Position numbers and translations under genes: made by a program. A stretch of 23,834 bases of DNA, taken from CAZTKP01 sp964614215 (GTDB taxonomy: Bacteria > UBP6 > UBA1177). The notes below the pieces were generated by a model. It made no database searches. It was not told the DNA's origin and worked only from the letters and a program-made list of their open reading frames with translations. The first letter of the stretch is position 1. Every line of letters starts with the position of its first letter. Where the stretch lies: assembly GCA_964614215.1 (NCBI GenBank), contig CAZTKP010000025.1, forward strand, positions 1-23,834, given 5' to 3'. Positions 6,076 through 14,730 of this stretch are shown one piece after another.

Positions 6076-9000
6076 ATGAGTTTCAAATGGATAGTCGTTC
6101 TTAGTGTATTTACAACAATGATCTTAGCATCCTGTACAAGTGAAAAAAGCAACGAGTGTATTACATCTCTGGACTGTGAAGACGGTCTAGTTTGTGAGGA
6201 CGGTGTCTGCGTTGAAGGAACTTCAAATACCGATACTGATAGCAGGATAGAAAACGACAGTGATGTAACGACAATACCTGACAATTCAAGCGATCTGCCT
6301 GATAACAATAACACCCAGCCTGATGACACAGTGGTTGATAACGAACCAGTGGATGAACAGCAGGTGGACGATGTGGAAGTGAAGGACGAAGAGGACGATG
6401 TGGACGTAGTGGACCCTGATGATCAGGAAGAGACTGATGATTCAGAGGTTACTGACGAAGTTGATGAGGAAGTTGCGGACGAAGATAATTTTGTGCCGAC
6501 GCCATGTAATCCCAATCCCTGCGAAGAGATATCCATGAGTGACGGAACATGTACGATCCAGGGAACAGGTTTTAAATGCGGATGTGAGACCGGTTACTAC
6601 TGGAGTCAGGGAGAATGTAAAGATCTCAACGAGTGCCTTGACAGTTTTTATAATGATTGTGACGAGAATGCTGACTGCATAAATTCAACGGGTTCCTATA
6701 GTTGTGAATGTCATATTAACTATAGCGGTGACGGAACGGAGTGTACAGCGGACACCCGCGATACTGCCTGTACAAATTTAAAACCTGACCATTCAGTTTG
6801 GAATGCGGCAAATGCCGATGGAATGATATCTCAGACCTGGAATGGAACTGCATGGGATCCTGCCGATGATACATGTCTTTGGGATTGCGAAGAGCATTAT
6901 TCAGTAAACGGTGATGTCTGTGATCCTGAAGTTATAACGTTTGAATGTGAGAAACGGCCTGCAAACGGAACAGAGTGGAATACAGTTGCAAGCTATGAGA
7001 GAACATGGAACGGTACAGAGTTTGAACCGGCTGAAACAGTTACGGAATACAATGAAACTCCTTCCACAACAGCATGCAGGTATAAATGTGCAGAAAACTA
7101 TGAGTGGAACGGTACTGAATGTGTTTCCCAGATCCATATATTTAAATGCTATACCAAACCGCTTATCGGAACGGAGTGGAACACAGTTTCAAGCTATGAA
7201 CAGACTTGGGATGGAACAAAATGGGTGCCTGTCGCCACAACAACAGAGTACAACGAAACTCCATCTGAAACAGCGTGCAGATATATCTGTGCCGAGAACT
7301 ATTCATGGAACGGTTCAATGTGCGTAGCGGCTACAAGAACATTTGACTGTGATGCCAAACCGGACACAGGAACACTTTGGAATACAGTTTCAAGCTATGA
7401 ACAGACATGGAACGGGACAGGCTGGTTTCCTGCCGATACAACAACGGAATACAATGAAACTGCAAGTGCAACTGCATGTCGTTATATCTGCGCTGAGAAT
7501 TATACATGGAACGGTACGATCTGCGAAGCGGATACAAAGACTTTCACCTGTGCAGATAAACCTGCAACGGGAACTCAGTGGAATACAGTAGCAAGTTACA
7601 CCCAGACATGGAGCGGAACAGAATGGCTTCCTGCAGAGTCTGTAACGGAATACAATACAGAGGCAAGTAATGAGGCATGCAGATATCAATGTGCTGCGAA
7701 CTATACCTGGAATGGAACTACCTGTGAAGCTGATACAAGAACTTTCACCTGTGCTGATAAACCTGCAACTGGAACAGACTGGAACACAGTTTCAAGCTAC
7801 ACCCAGACATGGAATGGAACAGAGTGGCTTCCTGCTGATTCGACAACAGCATACAACACGGAAGCAAGTGGTGAAGCTTGTCGTTTTAAATGTACTACTA
7901 ACTATGAATGGAACGGAACTGCCTGTGTGGGAGCGACAAGAACTTTCAACTGTCCTGAAAAACCTGGCACTGGAACCGAGTGGAACACAGTTGGAAGCTA
8001 TGAACAGACATGGAGCGGAACAGAGTGGCTCCCTGCTGATACAGCAACCGAATATAATACAACTCCCAGCACTACAGCCTGTAGATACCAGTGTCTGACG
8101 AACTTTACATGGAACGGATCGGAGTGTACAGGCACTATTCGGGAAGATCAGGCATGTACAGGTCTTCCTGCAAACGCTTCTTGGAATACTGTTTCATCAA
8201 TTGATCAGTCATGGGACGGATCGGCCTGGGTTCCAAGCACAACAGGAGTGTACAATACAGTTGCAAGTACAACAGAATGCCGTTTTATCTGTGACACGAA
8301 CTATACATGGAACGGAAGTGTCTGTGAAGCTGATACTCAGACCCATACTTGTCCAGCTAAACCTGCGACAGGAACTGAATGGAACACCGTTTCAAGCTAT
8401 ACACAGACATGGAACGGCAGTGCGTGGTCTCCTGCTGCGGATAACACTACGGAATATAACACAACAGCAAGCACTACGTCATGTCAGTTCAAGTGCGCAA
8501 CTGAATATACATGGAACGGAAGTGAATGTGAGGTCAATTCAAGAACTTTCAATTGTGCAGCAAAGCCTGCGACCGGAACTGTCTGGAACACGGTTTCAAG
8601 TTATACTCAGACATGGAACGGAAGCACCTGGCTTCCTGCTGACAGTACGACCTCATATAACGAAACAGCAAGCACAACTTCCTGCAGATACAAGTGTGCA
8701 GACGGATACGGATGGACTGGAACGGAATGTGTGGCACACAACTGTACGACGGATGCCGACTGTACAGATGTTAACAAACCTGTCTGCGATACAAGTCTTC
8801 AGATATATGAGTGTGTTATGTGTACTGAAGATGCTGACTGTAATTCCGAAGTAGGTGAGAAATGTGATCTCTCGATCAGTGAATGCTGGTCAGGATACAC
8901 TTGTCAGCATTATATATGGTCACTTCCAAACGGTGGATACTATGACTGGGATGACGGCAATCAGGACTGGACAACCACAACTTACTGGAATAGGAATACT

Positions 9001-9768
9001 TATAGAGCAAGAAGCGGCTCCTATAGTTTCGGATACGATGATATCTATGATGACGACTGGGATCAGACATCAAGAATTTCAGGCGGACACAATATGTCAG
9101 CTTGTTCAAGCTGTAGTGTCCAGGCAACTTTTTATTATATGGGATATGTTGAAAGCACATCTTCCGATTTTGATTATATTCAGGCACGTTGTAGTGGAAA
9201 CGGCGGTTCATCCTGGAGCAATGATTCAACATTAAAAACTCAGACCTGGTCTGACTGGAGTGAAAGAATATGGACACTGCCTTCAGGTTGTCTTACATCT
9301 AATTTCACCTTCGGAATGAGATTTTACTCGGATTACAGTTATGTTGAAGACGGAATGGTGATAGACGACCTCAGCTTCTCACCTGTCTCGACTAATCCGG
9401 TCGGTAATTTTGACGGAATAACTGACGGTCCTGGAAGTTATCTGTGGGGCTGGACTTGTGACGGAGACGACTACAGCAAGGATCTTCTGATCCATCTTGC
9501 CTTCTATAAGGACGGTAATCTTTCAGGTGATCCTGTAGTTAAGTGGATCAGAGCGGGGACTACGAGAGAGCAGGCTGTAGGAGACATCTGCGGCGGTGAC
9601 AGCACACACGGTTTCTGGTATGCTCTTGAAGATGATATCGTGACGCAGCTTGGAAGCGGAACTCACACACTGTATGCCTATGCGGTAGAGGTTGGCGGTT
9701 CAAGCGGCACTTGTGGAGGAAGATTTTTCTCCTTTCCCAACATTCCTGCCACCTTCACTCTTCCATAG
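6076..9768 (+). CDS. Large lipoprotein with EGF-like domains, ten 67-residue tandem repeats and C-terminal beta domains
   Basis: Predicted surface lipoprotein, 1230 residues, function unknown. The ATG at 6076 is chosen over a TTG at 6064 because GGAGG (6066-6070) is five bases upstream. The lipobox is LASC (Cys20). A Cys cassette at 27-46 (LDCEDGLVCEDGVCV) resembles that of the 708-residue lipoprotein. A very acidic linker (about 50-139) leads to an EGF-like domain (about 141-182) and a calcium-binding EGF-like domain (about 183-223: DLNECLDS...NADCINSTGSYSC). Residues 230-886 are ten repeats of about 67 residues. A Cys-rich segment (about 889-945: DADCTDVNKPVCD, DADCNSEVGEKCD) follows. Next comes a probable jelly-roll/MAM-like domain (about 946-1102), with SGSYSFGYDD near its start and DGMVIDDLSF at its end. 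A last domain (about 1105-1230: GNFDGITDG...LWGWTCD...GTHTLYAYA) resembles a common bacterial extracellular beta module. Adhesion or binding is an inference. Confidence 0.85.
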   Translation: MSFKWIVVLSVFTTMILASCTSEKSNECITSLDCEDGLVCEDGVCVEGTSNTDTDSRIENDSDVTTIPDNSSDLPDNNNTQPDDTVVDNEPVDEQQVDDVEVKDEEDDVDVVDPDDQEETDDSEVTDEVDEEVADEDNFVPTPCNPNPCEEISMSDGTCTIQGTGFKCGCETGYYWSQGECKDLNECLDSFYNDCDENADCINSTGSYSCECHINYSGDGTECTADTRDTACTNLKPDHSVWNAANADGMISQTWNGTAWDPADDTCLWDCEEHYSVNGDVCDPEVITFECEKRPANGTEWNTVASYERTWNGTEFEPAETVTEYNETPSTTACRYKCAENYEWNGTECVSQIHIFKCYTKPLIGTEWNTVSSYEQTWDGTKWVPVATTTEYNETPSETACRYICAENYSWNGSMCVAATRTFDCDAKPDTGTLWNTVSSYEQTWNGTGWFPADTTTEYNETASATACRYICAENYTWNGTICEADTKTFTCADKPATGTQWNTVASYTQTWSGTEWLPAESVTEYNTEASNEACRYQCAANYTWNGTTCEADTRTFTCADKPATGTDWNTVSSYTQTWNGTEWLPADSTTAYNTEASGEACRFKCTTNYEWNGTACVGATRTFNCPEKPGTGTEWNTVGSYEQTWSGTEWLPADTATEYNTTPSTTACRYQCLTNFTWNGSECTGTIREDQACTGLPANASWNTVSSIDQSWDGSAWVPSTTGVYNTVASTTECRFICDTNYTWNGSVCEADTQTHTCPAKPATGTEWNTVSSYTQTWNGSAWSPAADNTTEYNTTASTTSCQFKCATEYTWNGSECEVNSRTFNCAAKPATGTVWNTVSSYTQTWNGSTWLPADSTTSYNETASTTSCRYKCADGYGWTGTECVAHNCTTDADCTDVNKPVCDTSLQIYECVMCTEDADCNSEVGEKCDLSISECWSGYTCQHYIWSLPNGGYYDWDDGNQDWTTTTYWNRNTYRARSGSYSFGYDDIYDDDWDQTSRISGGHNMSACSSCSVQATFYYMGYVESTSSDFDYIQARCSGNGGSSWSNDSTLKTQTWSDWSERIWTLPSGCLTSNFTFGMRFYSDYSYVEDGMVIDDLSFSPVSTNPVGNFDGITDGPGSYLWGWTCDGDDYSKDLLIHLAFYKDGNLSGDPVVKWIRAGTTREQAVGDICGGDSTHGFWYALEDDIVTQLGSGTHTLYAYAVEVGGSSGTCGGRFFSFPNIPATFTLP
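6763..8733 (+). repeat. Ten tandem coding repeats of about 200 bp (67 residues)
   Basis: Each unit follows the plan TFxCxxKPATGTxWNTV, SSYxQTWNGTxWLPA, a T-rich stretch with EYNxTAS, then ACRYKCxxNYTWNGTxCxA. Three Cys per unit (one near the start, two in RYxC and near the end) are kept in most copies, plus one in front of RY. The first copy (6763 to about 6930) is shorter and more divergent, and the eighth (from about 8146) lacks a few residues. Copies are clearly similar at the DNA level, for example the recurring AGACATGGAACGG, so copy number could change by recombination. Confidence 0.9.
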
Positions 9769-9831
9769 ATCTCTTTAATTGACATTATTCAGCTTTTATT
9801 TAATCTCTGACAGAACTTTTTCGGAGTAACT

Positions 9832-11175
9832 ATGCTCAGCAGATTTAAGACCGATATGCTCAGAGACGATCCTGCAAAGTCGGTTCTGATACTTTCCATT
9901 CCTGTGATAATTCTCAACATTCTTAAAGCCGGATACAATATCGTGGATATGTTCTGGCTGGGACATCTGGGGAAGGATTATCTTGCAGGTGTGAGTGCAT
10001 CCATCTTCCTAATCTGGGCAATGCATGCTCTTTCCGCTCTGGTAACGGTCGGGATAGTTGCCGGAATATCAAGAAACATAGGCGAGGACAAGGTTCAGAC
10101 TGCAAAAAGCAATACCTGGAGATCTTTAAAACTATCTCTTTTTCTCGGGTTTGTCCTTACTTTTTTTCTCTATCCGATGATAGATCCTCTGGTAGGACTG
10201 ATAGATCTGGAACCTGTTGCCTACAAAGCGGGAATAGAGTATCTGAGAATAATGATAATCTTTACGCCTCTCGGGTTTCTGATGTTCTCGCTTCACTCGG
10301 TAATGATAGCCTGGGGAGATACCAAGACTCCCGTCAAAGTTTACGGAACGACATTTCTTTTGAACATCATTCTGAGTCCTGTTCTTATGCTTGGCATGGG
10401 ACCTTTCCCGAGACTTGAGACAAAGGGCGCGGCACTTGCAACTGTTGCCAGTTACCTGGTCGGCTCTATCCTTTTTATTGTGATAATTCTCAGGAACAAA
10501 TGGATAGTTTTTAAAAAGGTAGGGCAGGAGATCCCTTTCAGAAGATATATCACAGTGGGATATCCTGTTGCACTTACCGGAATGTTCTTTTCGATAGTTT
10601 ACTATTTTATTGCAAAAGTTGCGGCTTCATTCGGTACGGACGTGGTCGCCGCTATGGGAATAGGTCACAAGGTCGAGGCTCTTGCCTACTTTTTTGCCAC
10701 GGGTCTTGCAGCAGGTGTTTCTACATTTGTTGCAAGAAATCTGGGAGCCGGAAGGGAAGACAGAGCAAAAGCAGGAGCTGTTTCCGCTATAAAGTTTGTA
10801 TCGGCGGTTATCTTTGTCTATTCTCTCACAGTGTTCATCTTTCCGGATCTCTTTGTTTCAATATTTAACTCCGATCCTTCGCTTGTCAGAGAAGGCGTAA
10901 ATTATCTGAGGATCGTAATGCCGGCAGAGATAATCCAGGCAGTTCTGATAATAATTGAAAGCGGTGCATTTGCCGGGGCCGGCTATACAAAACCTTCGTT
11001 CTACATAAGTCTGCCCGTTGTTTTCCTGAAGATCCCGCTTGCATGGTTCCTTGCCGTCGAGCTGGATATGGCAGGGAACGGGGTCTGGATAACAATAGCT
11101 TTGAGTATGCTTGCAAACGGTGTTGTTTTTATTCTGCTTTTCAGAAAAAACAGCTGGCTTAAAGCGAAAGTTTGA
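9832..11175 (+). CDS. MATE family multidrug/solute efflux transporter
   Basis: A 447-residue inner-membrane protein of the MATE (MatE, NorM/DinF-like) family, expected to export cationic compounds in exchange for Na+ or H+. It has about 12 hydrophobic segments arranged as two homologous halves. Family features include the N-terminal segment SIPVIILNILKAGYNIVDMF, where the first helices form, and WLGHLGKDYLAGVSAS. The second half has GIGHKVEALAYFFATGLAAG followed by VARNLGAGREDRA, matching the conserved second-half Gly-rich turn. The length is normal for the family. The start is supported by GGAG at 9823-9826. TTGACA at 9779-9784 could be a -35, but no good -10 lies at standard spacing. Whether it exports drugs or a native metabolite cannot be told. 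It sits 57 bases before the predicted promoter and 60 bases before the start of ispD and probably forms its own unit. Confidence 0.93.
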   Translation: MLSRFKTDMLRDDPAKSVLILSIPVIILNILKAGYNIVDMFWLGHLGKDYLAGVSASIFLIWAMHALSALVTVGIVAGISRNIGEDKVQTAKSNTWRSLKLSLFLGFVLTFFLYPMIDPLVGLIDLEPVAYKAGIEYLRIMIIFTPLGFLMFSLHSVMIAWGDTKTPVKVYGTTFLLNIILSPVLMLGMGPFPRLETKGAALATVASYLVGSILFIVIILRNKWIVFKKVGQEIPFRRYITVGYPVALTGMFFSIVYYFIAKVAASFGTDVVAAMGIGHKVEALAYFFATGLAAGVSTFVARNLGAGREDRAKAGAVSAIKFVSAVIFVYSLTVFIFPDLFVSIFNSDPSLVREGVNYLRIVMPAEIIQAVLIIIESGAFAGAGYTKPSFYISLPVVFLKIPLAWFLAVELDMAGNGVWITIALSMLANGVVFILLFRKNSWLKAKV

Positions 11176-11199
11176 TAATAATCTCCTATAAACTATAAT
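11172..11199 (+). promoter_or_regulatory. Predicted strong promoter of the ispD-pgpH-ybeY-lnt operon
   Basis: TTGATA (11172-11177) and a perfect TATAAT (11194-11199) are separated by 16 bases. The -35 overlaps the TGA stop of the MATE gene. Transcription would start near 11206, about 30 bases before the ATG at 11236. Confidence 0.65.
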
Positions 11200-11235
11200 G
11201 ACAAAGCTAATTTATTTGTTTTGCGCGTGAAGAAA

Positions 11236-11916
11236 ATGAAAACAGTTGCTTTAATAATGGCCGGCGGCAGCGGTACAAGAATGAGATCGGACGTGGCCAA
11301 ACAGAGTCTGAAGATAAAAGGCAGAAAGATATTAAGGATGACTGTTGAAAAATTCTGCAACTTTGATTTTATTGATAACGTTGTCGTTGTCGGCAGAAAA
11401 CAGGATCTTGATGAGTACCGCATGGAGCTTAAGGACCTCGATAAGATCCTTGATATCGTTGAAGGCGGCTCGACAAGAAGCGAGAGTGTCTACAACGGGT
11501 TAATGAGACTCAGAAATGAAAAGCCGGAAATTGTCGCTGTGCATGATGCTGTGAGACCCTTTGTGGATAAGGATGTGGTGAAAAGAACAGTTGATGAGGC
11601 ACAGGCCCACGGTGGAGCTGTTGCGGCAGTGGAATGTACGGATACTGTTGCTATGGTGGATAGAGGAAACCTTATTAAAGTTCCTGACAGATCGGGACTT
11701 AGAAATCTGCAGACCCCGCAGACCTTCAGGTTCGATATCCTTTTTAAAGGTCACGAGAAGGTAAGGAACGAAAAGTTAAATGTAACGGATGATACTGGTG
11801 CTGTAATGCTCGTTCATGACACGATAAAAGTTGTGGAAAGTTCATTACGTAACATAAAGATCACCAATCCGGAAGATCTGATAAAAGCTGAAGTGCTTGC
11901 AGGTGAAAATGGATAA
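11236..11916 (+). CDS. ispD: 2-C-methyl-D-erythritol 4-phosphate cytidylyltransferase
   Basis: Predicted IspD, which joins CTP and methylerythritol 4-phosphate in the non-mevalonate isoprenoid pathway. From ATG 11236 it has 226 residues, normal for the family. Upstream in-frame TTG (11221) and GTG (11227) have no better ribosome binding site, and the protein then begins with the usual strand directly before the nucleotide loop. Visible motifs are ALIMAGGSGTRM (nucleotide-binding loop with the conserved Arg), AKQSLKIKGR (conserved Lys; family consensus is PKQ), VAVHDAVRPFV, NLQTPQTFRFDIL and VTDDTG. Two deviations from consensus are Ala for Pro in PKQ and no Glu after TDD where TDDA...E is usual. 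The related TarI (ribitol-phosphate cytidylyltransferase) is the main alternative; the housekeeping context favours IspD. Its end overlaps the next gene by eight bases (ATGGATAA). Confidence 0.88.
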   Translation: MKTVALIMAGGSGTRMRSDVAKQSLKIKGRKILRMTVEKFCNFDFIDNVVVVGRKQDLDEYRMELKDLDKILDIVEGGSTRSESVYNGLMRLRNEKPEIVAVHDAVRPFVDKDVVKRTVDEAQAHGGAVAAVECTDTVAMVDRGNLIKVPDRSGLRNLQTPQTFRFDILFKGHEKVRNEKLNVTDDTGAVMLVHDTIKVVESSLRNIKITNPEDLIKAEVLAGENG

Positions 11917-14254
11917 AAAAAGTAATGTGAAGAACGGCAGGAAAGACAGGCTGGAAGTTTTTCAGATGAAGTTTAATAACTGGCTTCGTATAGAGGACAG
12001 AACTTCACAGATAATAATACTTATAGCAGTGTCCCTTATTATTGCGTATATCTCCATTCCCAACGAACTGAAGATGGATTATCCCGTATCGGACAAGGAT
12101 GTGGGTAAGGTTCTCAAGTATTCAGTCCGTGCGAACAGAGACTACACAATAGTTGATGACGCCAGATCGAGAAAGAACAGGCTCGAATCTGAGAAGAACG
12201 TTCCGGCTCACTATCAGGTAGTTGACGTAGACCTTTCTTCGAGAAGTCTGAAAAAAGGCTTCGCACTTCTGAGACAGAAGCTGGAAATGACCATACTTGA
12301 TACTCTAAGACAGTCCGAAGGGCTTCCTGAAATTTATCTGCCTCTCTACGCAAAGACAATGGCCGGAGATCCTCAACTTTTTAACAGTTTTGAGAAAAAA
12401 GCAGAGGTTGTAAAAGAGCTTAATACTTTCAGGGATGAATTTCAGAAAATAGTAGGTGTTCCGATAAATGATGAGGTCTTTTCAGCACTTATTGAGACTC
12501 TTTTCTCTGAGAAAATAGAAAAAGCCGTTGAGAATATTCACCTGCGACTGGGTTCGTACTACATTTCCAGAGACGGAATACCTCCGGAATATGAGCTCGG
12601 TCATATAGCTGTGAAAAAAGGTGACTCGATAATAAGTGTTCCTCTTGATAAAGTTATTTCGGGAGAAAACCTGAGAGAGGAGATAAAGTACAGTCAGAAT
12701 GTCCTTCAGCAGACAAATGATCTTACTCAGAAGGGACTTGAAGTAGTTGCATCACTTGCATACTGGACCATAAAAGACAATATAATTCTTTCGAACGAGC
12801 TGACTGAAGAGAAAAAACTTGTCGCATGGAACAATGCTGCCAGAGAAGAGTTCACAATAAAGAACGGTGAGGTCGTAAAAAGGGCGGGAGAGGTTATTAA
12901 CAAGAGAGACATAATGATCTTTCGGGAAATGGCCAAGCAGTCTTCAGGAAAGTCTTTTTTACGTGTATTTTTACAGAATTTTATCTATATTCTTCTTCTG
13001 ATCCTGATCATTCACCATTCGTTTAAAAGAACTGTCAGTAAGTACAATTCAAGAAACAAAGATGTTCTTCTTCTCGGACTTCAGACGGTGTTCGCCTTTC
13101 TTCTCTTCAACATGATAGTTAGTCTTTCCGTGCCTTTCAGCCAGTGGATGGGGAGCATAGATGCCAGAATATTCTATTTTCTCATGCCTGTGCCGTTCCT
13201 TATTGCCACGGTCAGACTTCTTGTTAATACTGAAACAGCTCTGGCTTTTCTGCTCATGCTGATGGGGATGTTCATCATTATTTTTCCGGACAACCTTTAT
13301 TTCCCTATTTTTTATTTCATAGGCTCACTGCTTTACATTTATCTGGTGACGCATATTGAGAAGAGAGGAAATATTATAAAGATCAGTTTTTTCCTTTCTC
13401 TGCTGCTTATGGTCCTTACGCTGATGTTCTTTCTTATGGACTCAACTCTTCCCGCAGATAACCTTCCCAGAGCCTTTCTCATGTCTTTTCTGGGGGCGAT
13501 GCTCTCCGGTCTGCTCATCATGGGTGTGATCCCTATCTATGAGTGGTTCCTGGGCTACACTACCGATATAACCTTTCTTGAATATTCTACTCTGAATCAT
13601 CCGTTAATGAAGCAGATGGCCGTTCATGCAAACGGTACTTATCAGCACAGTCTCACACTGGCATCGCTTGTCGAGGCGGCTGCGAGAGAGGTCGGATTAA
13701 GTTCTCTGGCCTGTAAGGTCATGGCCTACTTTCATGATATAGGAAAACTTGAAAGGCCTCAGTACTTTACGGAAAACCAGGCGGGAAAGAACAAGCATGA
13801 TGAACTGCCTTCAAACTCCATGTCTGCCATGATAATCATAAATCATGTTAAGCACGGTCTGGATCTGGCGAGAAAATACAGGCTGGGAGAAAAGATAGAG
13901 GATGCTGTCGGGCAGCATCACGGAACTACACTTGTTGAATATTTCTATCGTCAGGCTCAGAAAGAGGACCCTGATGCAAGTGAGTCTACTTACAAGTATC
14001 CGGGACCGAAACCGAGAACGAGAGAGACGGCTCTTCTTATGATAGCTGACAGTGCTGAAGCTGCCGTTAGAAGTATTCCTGAAAAGAATTTCCAGAAGAT
14101 ATCGGATACTGTCAGGAAGATCGTAAGTAAAAAGCTGAACGAAGGGCAGTTGTCCGAGTGTAATATGACCTTGAAAGATCTTAATATTATTGAGGAAAGT
14201 CTTATTAAGACACTTTCCGGAATTTATCATGCAAGAGTAGAGTATCCTGAATAG
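11909..14254 (+). CDS. pgpH: PgpH/YqfF-type 7TM HD-domain phosphohydrolase (probable cyclic-di-AMP phosphodiesterase)
   Basis: A membrane HD phosphohydrolase of 781 residues (7TMR-HD class). Characterised relatives such as Listeria PgpH degrade cyclic di-AMP. The ATG at 11909 lies inside the end of ispD, with AGGTG just upstream; a TTG at 11897 is rejected. One membrane helix (about 34-50) precedes a large extracytoplasmic 7TMR-HDED domain (about 55-350), then several close-packed membrane helices (about 352-555). The cytoplasmic HD domain begins at HANGTYQHS (His573, His580), with FHDIGKLERPQYF (His609-Asp610) and QHHGT as further metal/substrate motifs. The HD motif is intact. Positions of the other two His ligands (in INHVKHG and QHH) also look kept. 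It is followed after five bases by ybeY, a common pairing. Cyclic di-AMP as substrate is inferred by family only; I see no diadenylate cyclase here. Confidence 0.88.
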   Translation: MDKKSNVKNGRKDRLEVFQMKFNNWLRIEDRTSQIIILIAVSLIIAYISIPNELKMDYPVSDKDVGKVLKYSVRANRDYTIVDDARSRKNRLESEKNVPAHYQVVDVDLSSRSLKKGFALLRQKLEMTILDTLRQSEGLPEIYLPLYAKTMAGDPQLFNSFEKKAEVVKELNTFRDEFQKIVGVPINDEVFSALIETLFSEKIEKAVENIHLRLGSYYISRDGIPPEYELGHIAVKKGDSIISVPLDKVISGENLREEIKYSQNVLQQTNDLTQKGLEVVASLAYWTIKDNIILSNELTEEKKLVAWNNAAREEFTIKNGEVVKRAGEVINKRDIMIFREMAKQSSGKSFLRVFLQNFIYILLLILIIHHSFKRTVSKYNSRNKDVLLLGLQTVFAFLLFNMIVSLSVPFSQWMGSIDARIFYFLMPVPFLIATVRLLVNTETALAFLLMLMGMFIIIFPDNLYFPIFYFIGSLLYIYLVTHIEKRGNIIKISFFLSLLLMVLTLMFFLMDSTLPADNLPRAFLMSFLGAMLSGLLIMGVIPIYEWFLGYTTDITFLEYSTLNHPLMKQMAVHANGTYQHSLTLASLVEAAAREVGLSSLACKVMAYFHDIGKLERPQYFTENQAGKNKHDELPSNSMSAMIIINHVKHGLDLARKYRLGEKIEDAVGQHHGTTLVEYFYRQAQKEDPDASESTYKYPGPKPRTRETALLMIADSAEAAVRSIPEKNFQKISDTVRKIVSKKLNEGQLSECNMTLKDLNIIEESLIKTLSGIYHARVEYPE

Positions 14255-14259
14255 AGAAA

Positions 14260-14730
14260 ATGATAATTCACATTGAAAATCAGACAGAAAAAAGCATTCC
14301 TCTCAAAGACAGGGAAATAAAAGGAATTATATCTCAGACACTTAAGTTGGCTCAGTGGGATAGTGAAGAAGATTATGAAGTATCTGTGCTTTTTGTCGAT
14401 AAAGATGAGATCAGGGGAATAAACAGGGATTACAGGAAGATAGATAGGGTGACAGATGTTATTTCCTTTTCTTTCCACGAAGGTGAAGGTGCTGAATTTG
14501 CAGGTTTTATGCTTGGTGATCTTGCTATCTGTCCTGAAGTTGTCAAAAAACACTCTGTTGACTACGGAACGACTTTTAATGCTGAAATGACCTTTGTGAT
14601 AGTTCACGGTGTCCTGCATCTTCTGGGACTCGATCACAATAAGAAAAATGACCGTGAAAAAATGAGAGAAATGGAAAAGATAGTAATGGATGAACTGATC
14701 GATGACTGGAAGGGTAGAATTGAGGACTGA
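14260..14730 (+). CDS. ybeY: Endoribonuclease/rRNA maturation factor YbeY
   Basis: A 156-residue UPF0054/YbeY metalloprotein involved in 16S rRNA 3'-end maturation and ribosome quality control. The zinc site is H116-GVL-H120-LLGLD-H126, the exact family pattern HGxLHLxGxDH. Upstream, DRVTDVISFSF corresponds to the conserved TDVLSFP segment, and GDLAICPEV to the conserved GDI.IS...V strand. The length is typical. The start follows the stop of the HD hydrolase gene by five bases with only a weak AGAG ribosome binding site, suggesting coupled translation. Confidence 0.95.
   Translation: MIIHIENQTEKSIPLKDREIKGIISQTLKLAQWDSEEDYEVSVLFVDKDEIRGINRDYRKIDRVTDVISFSFHEGEGAEFAGFMLGDLAICPEVVKKHSVDYGTTFNAEMTFVIVHGVLHLLGLDHNKKNDREKMREMEKIVMDELIDDWKGRIED

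Noticed and set aside
6940..8860. Second-frame plus-strand open frames through the ten-repeat region
   Set aside because: They are shadow frames kept open by the repeat's codon composition; the lipoprotein frame has the lipobox, EGF motifs and conserved Cys.
9779..9804. Promoter for the MATE gene (TTGACA at 9779-9784)
   Set aside because: The -35 is perfect, but the only -10-like hexamer (TTTAAT at 9799-9804) is 14 bases away, too close for a normal sigma70 promoter; left as unproven.
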